From: Lineus longissimus
Taxonomy: Eukaryota > Nemertea > Pilidiophora > Heteronemertea > Lineidae
Reading direction: 5' to 3'
NCBI RefSeq assembly: GCF_910592395.1
Contig: NC_088322.1
Span: forward strand, 4,647,431 to 4,711,430
DNA length: 64,000 nucleotides
The notes under the pieces are model-generated. The model ran no database searches. It saw only the letters and a program-made list of their open reading frames with translations, and was not told where the DNA came from. Made by a program: the position numbers and the translations under genes. Positions 1 to 8,861 of this stretch are shown piece after piece (within the stretch, counting starts at the first letter, position 1; every line of letters starts with the position of its first letter).

Positions 1-1030
1 GGAATGGGATTGTATACAGTAACGATGCATACAAACTCCACACCTGAAGCTATGTGGAAGCAAGGTTGCACAGCATAATTACCAGTGACACCCACCAATG
101 AACAAAAACTCGAATGACACACAAGATGAGTAAGGGTGACCAAATAAGGAAAACCCATTGACGGCAATTTATGTTGGCTTTAATTTAATTGGTTGGTAAT
201 GATGCCACATAGACAAATGAACAAACTAGAAATTGACCTCCGAGTCAATTTGAAGAATGGGATACCAGGAGAGTGCAATTTTGGGAAATTATTTTAAACT
301 CGCAGGTTGAGAGGCAAGGTCCAGATCTAGAGCTAAGTTCATGTTGCAATTTCAGACACTGGAGCAGATTTAAACCATTTTTTTTAAGGTGCAGAAAAAC
401 ACTTTGGGAAAATAATAATATTAAAAAAATAATATTAAAGAAGCTGAAATACATGTGTAAAATGTACAAAACATGGAAAATACCTGGTAAGTCTCTTTCA
501 ATTCAACTTCAATTTTGTTTATATTGGTATGGCTATATCACGCATATACACCAAAGACTCTTGGACAAATAATGACAAAATGTGCCACTTATTAGTGAAA
601 TTTAAGAGCTTGAACCATATGACCATGAAGAATAGGTCATATCGAAAACCTGGGTGATACGTATATCAGAGGCTTATTATACACCAGCCATTCACTCACT
701 CCAGCTGCAACCAAATGCTTTAAAATAGCAAAATTTGATACCCAACATAGCTGCCTGCCAAATTATGAAGAAATAAAGATGAAATGGTCCAAGGACCATG
801 TGCTCACCTTGGGTAATGTTCATGTAGGTGTGACAAAAAAAAGGAAAGTGATGCAATCATGTACAACTTGTTATTTCTGGAAAGGGCTTGAAAAAACCTT
901 TCCAGAAACACCAAAACCAGCACCATAGCATGTGTATTTTATGATTTTATTGCTGCATGTAATTCAAAACAGTTGCCTATTTTGCAAATTAACTCTAATT
1001 GTTTTTACCTGTACTGAACAAAGAAAGGGA
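1..1030. other. Host flank, no gene seen
   Basis: AT-rich DNA left of the Polinton. The longest open frames (about 75-100 codons) have no recognisable domain and low-complexity composition. At about 781-810 there is a short inverted motif (GGTCC..GGACC followed by TGTGCTCACC) that recurs at 23035-23060 and marks one end of a dispersed host repeat. I see nothing else in this stretch. Confidence 0.5.
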
Positions 1031-1036
1031 GACCCG
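1031..1036. repeat. Polinton target-site duplication, left copy
   Basis: GACCCG directly abuts the left end of the element and is repeated exactly at 18656-18661. Six-base target duplications are the norm for Maverick/Polinton insertion by the retroviral-type integrase. Confidence 0.93.
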
Positions 1037-1183
1037 AGTAGTGTAAAAGTGGGGTTTTTCGCTCACCTAGGATTTAACCTAATTTTTATTCAGTCAAATC
1101 CTAGTCAAACGATTATTCAACTTTTCCAAAGTTTAAAGCTAAAAACTCCTAGAAACTTCTCTACATAATTTCTAGTCAAAACT

Positions 1184-1299
1184 ATTTTACAACTTTTACA
1201 ACTTTTACAATTTTTACAACTTTTTCAACTTTTATAACTTTTACAACTTTTTCAACTTTTTCAACTTTTTCAACTTTTACAACTTTTACAACTTTTCCA
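1184..1299. repeat. 9-bp tandem array (ACTTTTACA type) in left TIR
   Basis: About 13 imperfect units related to CAACTTTTA. The right terminal repeat has a shorter, more regular version at 18431-18488, so the array has changed length since the two repeats were last identical. Confidence 0.85.
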
Positions 1300-1397
1300 A
1301 AAATCACAAAATCACAAATCCACAAATTGTCTAACTTTTCTAACATGTTTAATTCTGCTAAATAATCTCAAGTGTACATCTTGTTTAAAAATCAAAA

Positions 1398-1417
1398 TTT
1401 CTCTATTCAAGTAAAAT
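1398..1417 (+). promoter_or_regulatory. Putative promoter motif upstream of TIR gene
   Basis: TTTCTCTATTCAAGTAAAAT lies 15 bp before the ATG at 1433, followed by a TATAGAAAATG context. Near-identical 20-mers precede the right-hand TIR gene (18311-18330) and the HNH remnant (17424-17443), and a shorter match precedes DNA polymerase B (16607-16619). Conservation ahead of several leftward or terminal genes suggests a shared promoter class; this is inference. Confidence 0.5.
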
Positions 1418-1432
1418 CATATTGTATAGAAA

Positions 1433-1873
1433 ATGACTCATATCATCACATCCACCACTTCAAAAAAGAATAAAGTATCAAAATATTCAAAAAAGAATAA
1501 TATAGAAGATTATTCCTCATCCGAAGATGACCTTAAAAATAGTGAAGATTATTCATCTGAGGAAGAAGAGGAGGATTATCGTTCGGAAAGCGAATTATAT
1601 GCCAAAATTCAACCCCCTCAATCAGAGTTAATCACGTGGAAAGAAGTTCCTTTAAACGCGTGGTATAAGATTGTAGGGAAAGAGCTGAAGAATACTAAAC
1701 ACGGAGAAGCGTTAATTCTCACTCTAAAATATAAAAAGCGAGAGCCCCTGAAAACTTTTTCAACATCGTTAATCAAACGAGATTTAGAAGCGAATCCTAA
1801 ATTGAATTATATAATATCATTAGGAAAACCTAAAGGGAAAAAGTATTACGCGTTTAATTTAGTGCAAGGATAA
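1433..1873 (+). CDS. Terminal-repeat protein, left copy (unknown function)
   Basis: This 146-residue protein lies entirely within the left terminal inverted repeat, and an almost identical copy lies at 17855-18295. Residues 1-20 are Ser/Thr/Lys-rich, residues 25-55 form a strongly acidic Ser/Glu/Asp tract, and residues 65-146 form a compact domain with the pattern W..VPLN.WY.I, then LIK..LE.NP, then YI.SLG...GKKY. The same pattern occurs in the 100-residue protein at 17455-17757, so this is a small paralogous family. I do not recognise the fold; a nucleic-acid-binding role is conceivable but unproven. The ATG at 1433 follows a conserved upstream motif, and a hairpin lies 12 bp after the stop codon. 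It differs from the right copy at two residues (E/K and A/V). Confidence 0.8.
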   Translation: MTHIITSTTSKKNKVSKYSKKNNIEDYSSSEDDLKNSEDYSSEEEEEDYRSESELYAKIQPPQSELITWKEVPLNAWYKIVGKELKNTKHGEALILTLKYKKREPLKTFSTSLIKRDLEANPKLNYIISLGKPKGKKYYAFNLVQG

Positions 1874-1884
1874 AAGGGTATAAA

Positions 1885-1912
1885 TTTATAAGAAGTGTCA
1901 CGTTCTTATAAA
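1885..1912. terminator. 28-bp hairpin after left TIR gene
   Basis: TTTATAAGAA and TTCTTATAAA form a perfect 10-bp inverted repeat around an 8-base spacer. The same hairpin, spacer included, occurs at 9388-9415 and 17816-17843. Its placement after gene ends suggests 3'-end formation or termination; that role is inferred. Confidence 0.55.
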
Positions 1913-1952
1913 GTTACACATTTTTAAAAAAAAATTTTTTCTTATAAATAAA

Positions 1953-3170
1953 ATAGAAACTTCTTATGGACGTTATCTCGATCCTTACAGATCAGACAAG
2001 TATCCCAAAGGCTTAAAAGCCAAACGGAATTATGAGGTGATCACTCATAACCCTAATTCTGTCAATCCAGGAGAAACACTTTATGTGAAAATTCCAAAGC
2101 TTGAAAAAGGACAAGTGATTGTCCCTGAAAGCATGAAACTCACGTTTAAACTTTCTACCACATCAAAAGCAAGTAATGCAGCCAATGCAGCTGCTGCTTC
2201 TTTTGTAGCCAATGTGGGTAGAAACATTGTAGAAAGAATCACCACAAAATTGGGTGGAAAAACCATGAGTGAGGTGGATAAAGCCTTTATCTACAACACC
2301 TTCAAGGATTTTTGGCTCACCGAAAAACAGCGAAAAAATCGTGTACAACAAGGAATTGTGAAAGACCAGAGAAAAGATGGCATTAAAACCGCTTTTGAGG
2401 ATCGTTACTGCATTCCCATTGAATCAGAACTATTTGATTCCCATACCCCCTTTTATCCCTCAGCGATTTTGGAATCCATTGAGTATAATATCAAATTCAA
2501 TGAGGCTAAATATGTGGTAGCAGGAACGGCTACGAATAAAACCTATGCTGTGACAGATATTCAGCTTGAATATGAAACAGTCACCTCAGATGTCCTGGCT
2601 GAAACCATTGAATCTGTTTATAACTCTGAGATGAGATTTATGTTTGAAGACATTCATCTTTTGAAAACAGAATCAATTGGAAAAATAAACGGGTGAATAT
2701 CAATGTAGATGTCAATCGTGCTTCTACAAAAGGTATTCTATTATTTTTCCAAAAAAACATTTAGCGACTATGATTCTGAAAAAACAAGTTTTCAAAATCC
2801 TGACATCACTAATGTGACCATTACTTCAGAAGGAATATCTCATTGTATATTCAAATCAGGGTTGAAAGCCTATAATCAGTTTGATGAAATCAAACGACAT
2901 TATATGACGGAAGATCTTAAACAAACGGAAGAATGTATGATGGATGTCGAAAAATTCTACAAGAAACAAAAATATGGCTTGTGGATTGATCTGAGAAGTA
3001 CAGAAGATAACACTGTGCATGGATCAGTAACAGCCATGAGTAATATCAAACATGGTTTACAACTTGAACTCAGCAGAAATTCTAAAACAGAATATGATAT
3101 GCTAGTCTATATTGTAGCAGATGGTTTGGTAGGACTTGAGAATATGAAAGTGAAAGGCATTGTACATTAA
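1953..3170 (+). pseudogene. Polinton major capsid protein, broken
   Basis: The pieces match the Polinton double-jelly-roll major capsid protein, which builds the icosahedral shell. Recognisable blocks include NPGETLYVKIPKL near the N-terminus, the stretch around KDFWLTEKQRKN, PFYPSAILE, and DIQLEYE. The in-frame open region runs back past 2037 without a stop to about 1953, where the expected initiator position after a TTATAAATAAA context reads ATA. The frame then shifts twice: near 2681-2692, beside an A5 run, and near 2751-2757, at an A7 run. The C-terminal part runs 2709-3170. The packaging ATPase follows 83 bp downstream, the usual neighbourhood. The lost start and two shifts predict no full product unless the homopolymer shifts are read errors. 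Confidence 0.85.
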
Positions 3171-3253
3171 CCATCTTTTATCTTTTAATGATTTTGCAAC
3201 AACAGTGCATTAAAAAATAAATGACTTACAAAACAACATTTCTGTTAAAATAA

Positions 3254-3859
3254 ATGAATTATTGTAATGTTCCATTCAATATGCTAGTGTCCGGAATGAC
3301 CGATTGTGGGAAAACATATTTTATCCTAGATCTTCTTGAAAAAGAATTTCAGAAAAAAATTGATTACATCCTTATCTTTTGCCCTACCATTGATATGAAT
3401 AAAACCTATCATGTCAGATCTTGGATTGAACATGATGACTATATTTTTATTTATCCTCCTCAACGTGTTCGAGAAAATTTAAATCAATGTTTAGAACATG
3501 CCATTGACATGTTTAAAGATGAACAGGAACAAACTTTATTTATTATTGATGATTGTGCAAACCATTGGGATGCGAAAAATAAATCTACCAAACTAACTGA
3601 ATTAGCCTTTTCTGGAAGACATTTTGGTTTATCAGTTTGGCTCTTAACTCAAAAATATAATGCGATTTGCAAAGATTTTAGAGATAATTGTAAGCATATG
3701 GTGATCCATACGTTGAATGATCAATGTTCTCTGGATCAAGTGTTTAAAGAAAATCGTTGTATCCCTATGAGCGAAAAACCTGCAGTTCTTGAACAGATTG
3801 ATAGCGGAAAACGACTTGTACTGTGCAGAACACAACCGTTTGATTTTAAAATTTTGTAA
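3254..3859 (+). CDS. A32/FtsK-HerA-type DNA packaging ATPase
   Basis: A 201-residue P-loop ATPase expected to pump the genome into preformed capsids. Walker A is GMTDCGKT at residues 14-21, Walker B is LFIIDD at about 95-100, and a GRH motif near residue 123 fits the arginine-finger region of the family. The length is typical of Polinton and virophage packaging ATPases. The ATG sits in TTAAAATAAATG, a context shared with other rightward genes of the element. It lies between the capsid gene and the 3868 gene, only 8 bp from the latter. No break is visible. Confidence 0.9.
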   Translation: MNYCNVPFNMLVSGMTDCGKTYFILDLLEKEFQKKIDYILIFCPTIDMNKTYHVRSWIEHDDYIFIYPPQRVRENLNQCLEHAIDMFKDEQEQTLFIIDDCANHWDAKNKSTKLTELAFSGRHFGLSVWLLTQKYNAICKDFRDNCKHMVIHTLNDQCSLDQVFKENRCIPMSEKPAVLEQIDSGKRLVLCRTQPFDFKIL

Positions 3860-3867
3860 TAAAATAA

Positions 3868-4294
3868 ATGGATACGATAGACGAAATTAACATTTCAAAT
3901 CCTAATGATTCTGTGACAGAGATGCGATCAGAACTCTTAACACATTATCAAAGCGGTCTTTTAACAAAATTAGGCATGAAAGTGTCTGAAGCGACTATTA
4001 AAAAAGCAAGTGGGAAAAATCTTGAAAAAATGTACAATGACTATCAAACACGTTATAATACGCAAATTGCAGATGAACTGGTCTCCAATTTATTATTCGG
4101 TTATACGCAAACCGTACGAGTTATGTTTCCAAATTTAGATCAGAAAAAACTTCATGAAAAATTAAATAACAATTATTATTATCAACAGCGAAATCAAAAA
4201 ACAATTGGGCTATTATATGAATCCAACTCTTCTGGCTGTAGGATCCATCGCAGCCAATACAGCTGAATATGTTCTACCTGTCACAGAAGACTAA
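3868..4294 (+). pseudogene. Small Polinton protein, probably frameshifted
   Basis: The open frame encodes 132 residues (3868-4266) with a helical, Lys/Asn-rich body and no domain I recognise. Its start has the AAAATAAATG context. After an A6 run at 4196-4201 the frame becomes Ser/Arg-rich and unlike the rest, while the next frame carries a hydrophobic Ala/Gly-rich tail ending in a stop at 4292-4294. I infer a one-base shift in the homopolymer, either a real mutation or a read error. Its position directly after the packaging ATPase suggests a virion or morphogenesis role, but the function is unknown. Confidence 0.6.
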
Positions 4295-4296
4295 AT

Positions 4297-4322
4297 TTTA
4301 TAAAAGGAAATCTCTTATAAAG
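4297..4322. terminator. Imperfect hairpin between converging genes
   Basis: TTTATAAAAG and CTCTTATAAA face each other with a short spacer. It resembles the perfect hairpins at 1885, 9388 and 17816, and lies exactly where the rightward 3868 gene and leftward 4324 gene converge. A bidirectional transcription end is inferred. Confidence 0.45.
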
Positions 4323-4323
4323 T

Positions 4324-4872
4324 TTATTCAGGCCATGACATCTCTTCAAAAAGTGTATAATAGGTGTTCAGCGCAGGGGTTGGTTTGACCACTTGAAGTT
4401 CTAAGTGATAGAAATCCATGAGGCGTTGTAACACAATTTTATCCATCAAAAAGTTTTTACGTTTGTGTAAGGCTTTCATGGTTTCAAATTTTTGAATGAG
4501 CATGATGTAATCTTTTTTCATTTTTTCTATCATGTCAAACGATACGGGATACGTATTCAATAATTTTTCAAAGTCTACTTGTTTTGACGTGGTGGATGTG
4601 ATGATATGAGTTTGATTCATACCATACCATTCAGAAACAAGTGGACTTTTTTGAATCGCATTACTCCAAATACGATGTTGATCTACCGAATAACATTGAC
4701 TGCACACCACTTCCCAGTCATACAGATCATAGTCTATGCTAAAACAATCATGACATATCCACTCATTACAAAAAAGTCTCACATACTGACTGATGATTTT
4801 AATTTTATCCATGAGTGTTGTGACACCCTTTAAATCGGACGGTTGAAATGCTGTCTCTGTGATGTGCTCCAT
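4324..4872 (-). CDS. Zinc-ribbon protein of the Polinton (unknown)
   Basis: A 182-residue protein with a four-cysteine zinc-ribbon pattern, CHDC at about residues 40-43 and CSQC at about 57-60, followed by a helical C-terminal half. Such ribbons occur in viral late transcription factors, so a transcription role is possible, but I cannot assign a family. Residues 86-97 include THIITSTTSK, the same block that opens the TIR protein, and the DNA matches over about 30 bases. Upstream (4873-5030) another minus-strand frame stays open with a plausible composition, so the true N-terminus may be longer and frameshifted. Confidence 0.6.
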   Translation of the reverse strand: MEHITETAFQPSDLKGVTTLMDKIKIISQYVRLFCNEWICHDCFSIDYDLYDWEVVCSQCYSVDQHRIWSNAIQKSPLVSEWYGMNQTHIITSTTSKQVDFEKLLNTYPVSFDMIEKMKKDYIMLIQKFETMKALHKRKNFLMDKIVLQRLMDFYHLELQVVKPTPALNTYYTLFEEMSWPE

Positions 4873-5035
4873 GTTGATTGGAATTTCTTCTCATCAAACG
4901 TTAAAAGAGGTTTAATTTTTGGCTTCATTTTTGGTTGAGGACTTAAAAGTTTCTTCCGCGTATCAAAAGAGAGACAAGGTAATAGATCTCGATAAATAGA
5001 ACAATCATTTATTCTTTTTTCAAAAATTCATTAAA

Positions 5036-5383
5036 TTAACGATTTTTCAATAATAAATTAAGCATATCAGAACGATAATCCTTTCTAATCACATCCAGCG
5101 CTTGTTTATTCTCTTTTATTTTTTCAATATAGACAAGTCTCAACATCATTTCTTTTGACCGTTTAACGGGAGGTTGTTCAAACACAATAGAAGACGTCAT
5201 CTGTTGTACAAATAGACGATGATCCTCTACCATTTCAAAAGGTGTATCGTCATAGAATAAATAAGGCTGCTTTATTTTAACATGAGAAGGAATTTCCCAA
5301 AACGCTAATTGTTCAAATAGACTTTTCCATTTGAAATGTTGAGTCCATTGACAACAAAATAAAAAATAATCATGTATTATCAT
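5036..5383 (-). CDS. Polinton protein of unknown function, 115 aa
   Basis: The sequence is aromatic and Cys-containing at the N-terminus (FLFCCQW) and basic, helical at the C-terminus. I recognise no catalytic motif; it lacks the His/Cys pattern of the adenain-type protease. The start lies just after an AT-rich tandem array separating it from the divergent gene at 5563. It forms a short leftward pair with the zinc-ribbon gene. Confidence 0.55.
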   Translation of the reverse strand: MIIHDYFLFCCQWTQHFKWKSLFEQLAFWEIPSHVKIKQPYLFYDDTPFEMVEDHRLFVQQMTSSIVFEQPPVKRSKEMMLRLVYIEKIKENKQALDVIRKDYRSDMLNLLLKNR

Positions 5384-5399
5384 TTTTTATATTCATGTT

Positions 5400-5545
5400 A
5401 ATTCCTTAAATAACGATAATAATTTGACAATAATAATGATAATAATTTGATAATAATTTGACAATAATTTGACAATAATAATGATAATAATTTGATAATA
5501 ATTTGACAATAATAATGATAATAATTTGACAATAATAATAATAAT
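5400..5545. repeat. AT-rich tandem repeat at divergent gene start
   Basis: Repeated AATAATTTGACAATAAT and AATGATAATAATTTG units fill the gap between the leftward gene at 5383 and the rightward gene at 5563. The location fits a divergent promoter or replication-related region; nothing further is visible. Confidence 0.7.
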
Positions 5546-5562
5546 TTATTTCTATAAAATAA

Positions 5563-5871
5563 ATGAGTGATGATCATGAAAAAGTAAAAGAAATTACTAC
5601 TAAAGATAAACCAAAGGATCCAAAAAAAGTAGCATGGGGGAAAAAATTAGGTGAAATGAACAAAAATCGTAAAAAAATTAAAGTGGAAGAAGAATCACAA
5701 GAAACTTCAACTCCTAATACAACCTATTATTTTCCACTCCTTATTGGAGGACTTGGTTTAGCAACTTATGTATGGTATTACACCAAAAATTCAAAATCTG
5801 ACATGACTGAACACGTGGAACAACCTATTAAAGAAAAACAAACAAAGCCTAAATCTAAATTAGAAATTTAA
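5563..5871 (+). CDS. Small basic single-pass membrane protein
   Basis: A 102-residue protein: residues 1-45 are Lys-rich with a KKVAWGKKLGEMNKNRKK stretch, residues 54-73 form one hydrophobic membrane segment, and a Lys-rich tail follows. It starts in TATAAAATAAATG. Small proteins of this build, basic head plus one membrane span, are common in Polintons and related viruses and may be virion components; the exact role is unknown. First of a compact rightward block running to 9320. Confidence 0.65.
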   Translation: MSDDHEKVKEITTKDKPKDPKKVAWGKKLGEMNKNRKKIKVEEESQETSTPNTTYYFPLLIGGLGLATYVWYYTKNSKSDMTEHVEQPIKEKQTKPKSKLEI

Positions 5872-5890
5872 TTTTTTTTCTGTTAAATAG

Positions 5891-6127
5891 ATGAGTTCGC
5901 GTATTGAAACGAAAAATATCGGTAACACTATCTATCACGCTGCTGTTTTAACAGCTTTAACTGTTGGCTATGGATTAGCTGCAAAGAAACTATTAAAATC
6001 AAATATTGGAGACCCAAGTAAACCAGACCTTATGGAAGCTGTTAAGCTCACTGGTGCAGTGACACTTGCTATTATTACAAAAGGGTATTTGGAAAAAAAA
6101 TATGAATTTGCCAAAGGATATTACTAA
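5891..6127 (+). CDS. Small two-segment hydrophobic protein
   Basis: A 78-residue protein with two hydrophobic stretches (about residues 15-33 and 49-64) separated by a short polar loop containing GDPSKPDL. It starts 20 bp after the preceding stop in GTTAAATAGATG. I recall comparable short proteins in other Polintons but know no function; a membrane or capsid-associated role is inferred. Confidence 0.65.
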   Translation: MSSRIETKNIGNTIYHAAVLTALTVGYGLAAKKLLKSNIGDPSKPDLMEAVKLTGAVTLAIITKGYLEKKYEFAKGYY

Positions 6128-6328
6128 TTAAAAAATTTAAAAAAAAAAAAAAAATGAAAATTTTTGTTAAAATAAAATGGGTGTCGTTATCAAAATTTCT
6201 TTAAATTAAATGAATACCGTGATGTAAATTGATAGTCCTGTTTTTGGAAATGATACGAATGGTGATGAATGATTTTTATAGCTTTGTACAAAGCTTATAA
6301 AGATTATTTTTTGTTAAAATAAAACAAA
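6128..6328. other. Intergenic gap with a gene echo and a palindrome
   Basis: Positions 6178-6212 resemble the 3' end and following start context of the next gene (6690-6733), including TTATCAAAATTTCTTTAAA, so they may be the scar of a tandem duplicate. Positions 6280-6295 are a perfect 16-bp palindrome, AGCTTTGTACAAAGCT, followed by TTATAAAG. Confidence 0.5.
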
Positions 6329-6724
6329 ATGGCTGGAATGATATTAACAACGATTTTTGGTGCTGCGGCTAATGCAACTGCTTTCGTTGGAGGTTCTGCC
6401 CTCTTTCATGCATTTGATAAACAGAATGATGCAGAAGAACGAAAGCGTCACGATTTAGCTTTAGAAAAATTACAAAAACAATCTGCAACATGGTCCCAGA
6501 ATAGAATAAAACATTTAGATTTCCTTGCAGAACGACGACAGAAACAACATCAAGCAAAATCAGACATGTTAGATATGGAAGATTCTATTCGCTATTACGA
6601 CAGCATCCATCCTAAACCGACTTTAAACCATTTTCATAACCCAAGTGAATCTCAGAAAAAGTATGAACAAATGTATATTGCAGGCAGTGTCGTAGGATCT
6701 GCGGTTTTATCAAAATTTCTTTAA
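6329..6724 (+). CDS. Polinton coiled-coil protein with hydrophobic ends
   Basis: A 131-residue protein. Residues 1-27 are hydrophobic and Gly/Ala-rich, residues 30-85 form a charged helix likely to be a coiled coil (Glu/Arg/Lys/Gln-rich), and residues 110-131 form a second hydrophobic segment. Architecture and the HALE-type repeats resemble a small protein seen in many Polintons, probably a virion component. The start at 6329 follows TTAAAATAAAACAAA. The stop overlaps the start context of the next gene, which begins 6 bp later. Confidence 0.65.
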   Translation: MAGMILTTIFGAAANATAFVGGSALFHAFDKQNDAEERKRHDLALEKLQKQSATWSQNRIKHLDFLAERRQKQHQAKSDMLDMEDSIRYYDSIHPKPTLNHFHNPSESQKKYEQMYIAGSVVGSAVLSKFL

Positions 6725-6729
6725 AATAA

Positions 6730-6981
6730 ATGAGTGATGAGATGGTATTAGAAAAGCCTGTCTTTGAAAAAGATTTAGGAGATGAAGATGGAATGAATGA
6801 CTATTTAGATCAACAAGCAGCGAATAATGATACTCTTATGAAAGAATTGGCTGGAGCTCGTGGAGGTGTACCACGACCTCTAAGGTATAGTTTAATGAAC
6901 GCTGAGGAAATCATTGATACAAAAGAAAGATTTTTAGAGAATTTTATGAAAAAAAATAATTTCAAAAAAAATTACCTATGA
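6730..6981 (+). CDS. Small acidic Polinton protein, 83 aa
   Basis: An acidic N-terminal half (EKDLGDEDGMNDYLD) and a Lys/Asn-rich end. No membrane segment or known domain. It starts in TTAAAATAAATG and overlaps the next gene by 4 bp, implying a tightly packed block. Function unknown. Confidence 0.6.
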   Translation: MSDEMVLEKPVFEKDLGDEDGMNDYLDQQAANNDTLMKELAGARGGVPRPLRYSLMNAEEIIDTKERFLENFMKKNNFKKNYL

Positions 6982-8168
6982 ACGAACTGCGTAACAGACT
7001 GACAATTAATGAAAACAATGATGTATTTTTTAAAACATCAAGAGAGAACATTAAACTAACGCAAAATAATAAAGAACCTTATTCTGTTAGCTCTGTAAAA
7101 GGAAAAGGAAAAACAGAATTAATGACATTTTTTAGAAAAATTAATGTTGGAGAAACTCCAATACTTGAAAATGTTGGAGAAAAAACAGCTAGAAGACAAT
7201 TGACTTACGAAGATGGAGCAAGATCTAGTTCATTGGATAACATAAAGTCACCTATTCCTATGGAACCTAATGTTATGCAACCTTCTGATACTTCTGAAGA
7301 TCTTGTACAAGACACCAATCTTGATACAAATGAAACAAAGTTTGTTGATGTTAACCTTAATGATGTCGATGACATTCAAGATGCCACTTTGAATTCAAAC
7401 GAACCTATAACAACAAAGAATTCTAAATTAGATGAGATCATAGACTATTTCAGACGACGGTTTAAATCTATTAAAGAAAAATATAGTCGGTCACGTGACA
7501 GAATAAAAAATAAAATAAACGAAATGAGACAAAATGATGATCCTGAAATGATACCCTTAATTGAGCATGAAGAACAAAATCTAAAAGAAATTGATGAAGC
7601 AGAATCAGATGAAGTAACTAATTTGAATGAAAGAAGTAAAAAACATTTTAAACAATTAGCTGAAAATTTTCGTGATACAGTCAATGATGCGAAAGAATCC
7701 TTAGGAGACCGATTAAAAGCTTTATTCAAATTGAAAGGCTTTAAACTTGCTACTATTGTTACTGCAGTTATTTTAACTTTATCTGCCATTGGTGCAAGTT
7801 TCGTGTATGGTATTGGCTCTTTAGTAAAACCAAGTAAATCTGGTACACCTGATACACCTGGACCTGATACACCTGGAAAACCAGATAAACCTGATCCACC
7901 CAGTCATCCTAATAAAATTACACAAGGTTTGATAAAATTTAAACATTGGTTACTTTCTTTAGGTTCAAAAGCTTTAGCAGCACTTCCAGGAATTTTAGGA
8001 ACCATTGTGTCCACTCTATTAAAAGCAGCTGCAGGTGTAGTAGGATTTTTAGCGGAACATTTGATTATCGCTGTCGCTGTCACGATTTTAGTCGTGATTC
8101 AAGTTGTAGTGAATAATGCAGGAACGATCAAACAGAGAGGAAAAAAAATTTCTTCTAAAATAAAATGA
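6978..8168 (+). CDS. Large Polinton membrane protein with proline-rich linker
   Basis: A 396-residue protein. The first 240 residues are hydrophilic and acidic with a Lys/Arg-rich helical stretch; a membrane segment lies at about 256-280; a Pro/Gly/Asp linker with PDTPG repeats at about 288-312; then a long hydrophobic C-terminal region at about 325-385 with likely two spans. It overlaps its neighbours by 4 bp at each end. Polintons often carry one protein of this type; a virion-membrane or host-membrane role is plausible but not established. Confidence 0.65.
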   Translation: MNELRNRLTINENNDVFFKTSRENIKLTQNNKEPYSVSSVKGKGKTELMTFFRKINVGETPILENVGEKTARRQLTYEDGARSSSLDNIKSPIPMEPNVMQPSDTSEDLVQDTNLDTNETKFVDVNLNDVDDIQDATLNSNEPITTKNSKLDEIIDYFRRRFKSIKEKYSRSRDRIKNKINEMRQNDDPEMIPLIEHEEQNLKEIDEAESDEVTNLNERSKKHFKQLAENFRDTVNDAKESLGDRLKALFKLKGFKLATIVTAVILTLSAIGASFVYGIGSLVKPSKSGTPDTPGPDTPGKPDKPDPPSHPNKITQGLIKFKHWLLSLGSKALAALPGILGTIVSTLLKAAAGVVGFLAEHLIIAVAVTILVVIQVVVNNAGTIKQRGKKISSKIK

Positions 8169-8857
8169 ATATATGCTTTCATAACACAAAGAGACAATCC
8201 TTAAGGACAAGTATTAATAATCACTATAAAACAGTTCGTGTTGCAAATGCTATTATTCCTACAACTTATTTTAATATTTCAAGATTTTCAAAAAATAACT
8301 ATTTAGATTTTGCAGAATCGGCCCCAAGTGATACTTTTAGAAATAACGGTTCTGTTTATATTTCAGAAGGACTTTATTCCGTTGACTCTTATATCAAAGC
8401 GATACAACATGCGCTGAAGGAAAAAGGATATCAGAACGATATGATAATCACTTATTTGGAAAACGAAGGTAAAATTGTGATAAAAGTGAATCCTTCTTTT
8501 GTAGTGTGGATCCATAAGGAATTACGTACCTTATTAGGAATTAAATTGGAAGATGCATGTATTATCAATGAAGTGAAAGGAGAACAACCTTGTCAATTTT
8601 TACCCCATCAAGAATTTCGTATTTGTTCTAATATTGTGGATGATGCTAAAAATTTTTTAGACGACGTTCCTTCTGATATTATTTCCACCTTTGTCGCGAA
8701 AGGAAAAAATTATGGAGATCTTGTGGAATACAGTTCATTAAAAAAAGTCAAGATTCAAAATTATGATTTTTCCTATATCGAAATTGACATCAAAAATCAA
8801 AACAATGAATCCATTGACTTTAAAACCGCGTGTACCATAGATTTACTGTTAGAATAA
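8165..8857 (+). CDS. Penton-like minor capsid protein
   Basis: A 230-residue protein that fits the single-jelly-roll minor capsid (penton) family of Polintons, which caps the fivefold vertices. Supporting features are the middle block SEGLYSVDSYIKAIQHAL, which matches the usual GxY-rich strand-helix segment, and the C-terminal IEIDIKNQNNESIDF stretch followed by a hydrophobic strand ending LLLE. It starts inside TAAAATAAAATG, overlapping the preceding stop. No break is visible, unlike the major capsid gene. Confidence 0.7.
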   Translation: MNICFHNTKRQSLRTSINNHYKTVRVANAIIPTTYFNISRFSKNNYLDFAESAPSDTFRNNGSVYISEGLYSVDSYIKAIQHALKEKGYQNDMIITYLENEGKIVIKVNPSFVVWIHKELRTLLGIKLEDACIINEVKGEQPCQFLPHQEFRICSNIVDDAKNFLDDVPSDIISTFVAKGKNYGDLVEYSSLKKVKIQNYDFSYIEIDIKNQNNESIDFKTACTIDLLLE

Positions 8858-8861
8858 AAGA

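Larger units (their letters stand above)
1037..1918. repeat. Polinton left terminal inverted repeat
   Basis: This stretch of about 882 bp matches the reverse complement of 17810-18655. It starts AGTAGTG, holds a 9-bp tandem array, a start-proximal motif, a 146-codon gene and a hairpin, and similarity fades just past the hairpin. The copies differ by scattered substitutions and by the length of the tandem array. Confidence 0.92.

Noticed and set aside
273-572. 99-codon plus-strand open frame near the window start
   Set aside because: Low-complexity, no domain, and overlaps an equally open antisense frame; likely chance.
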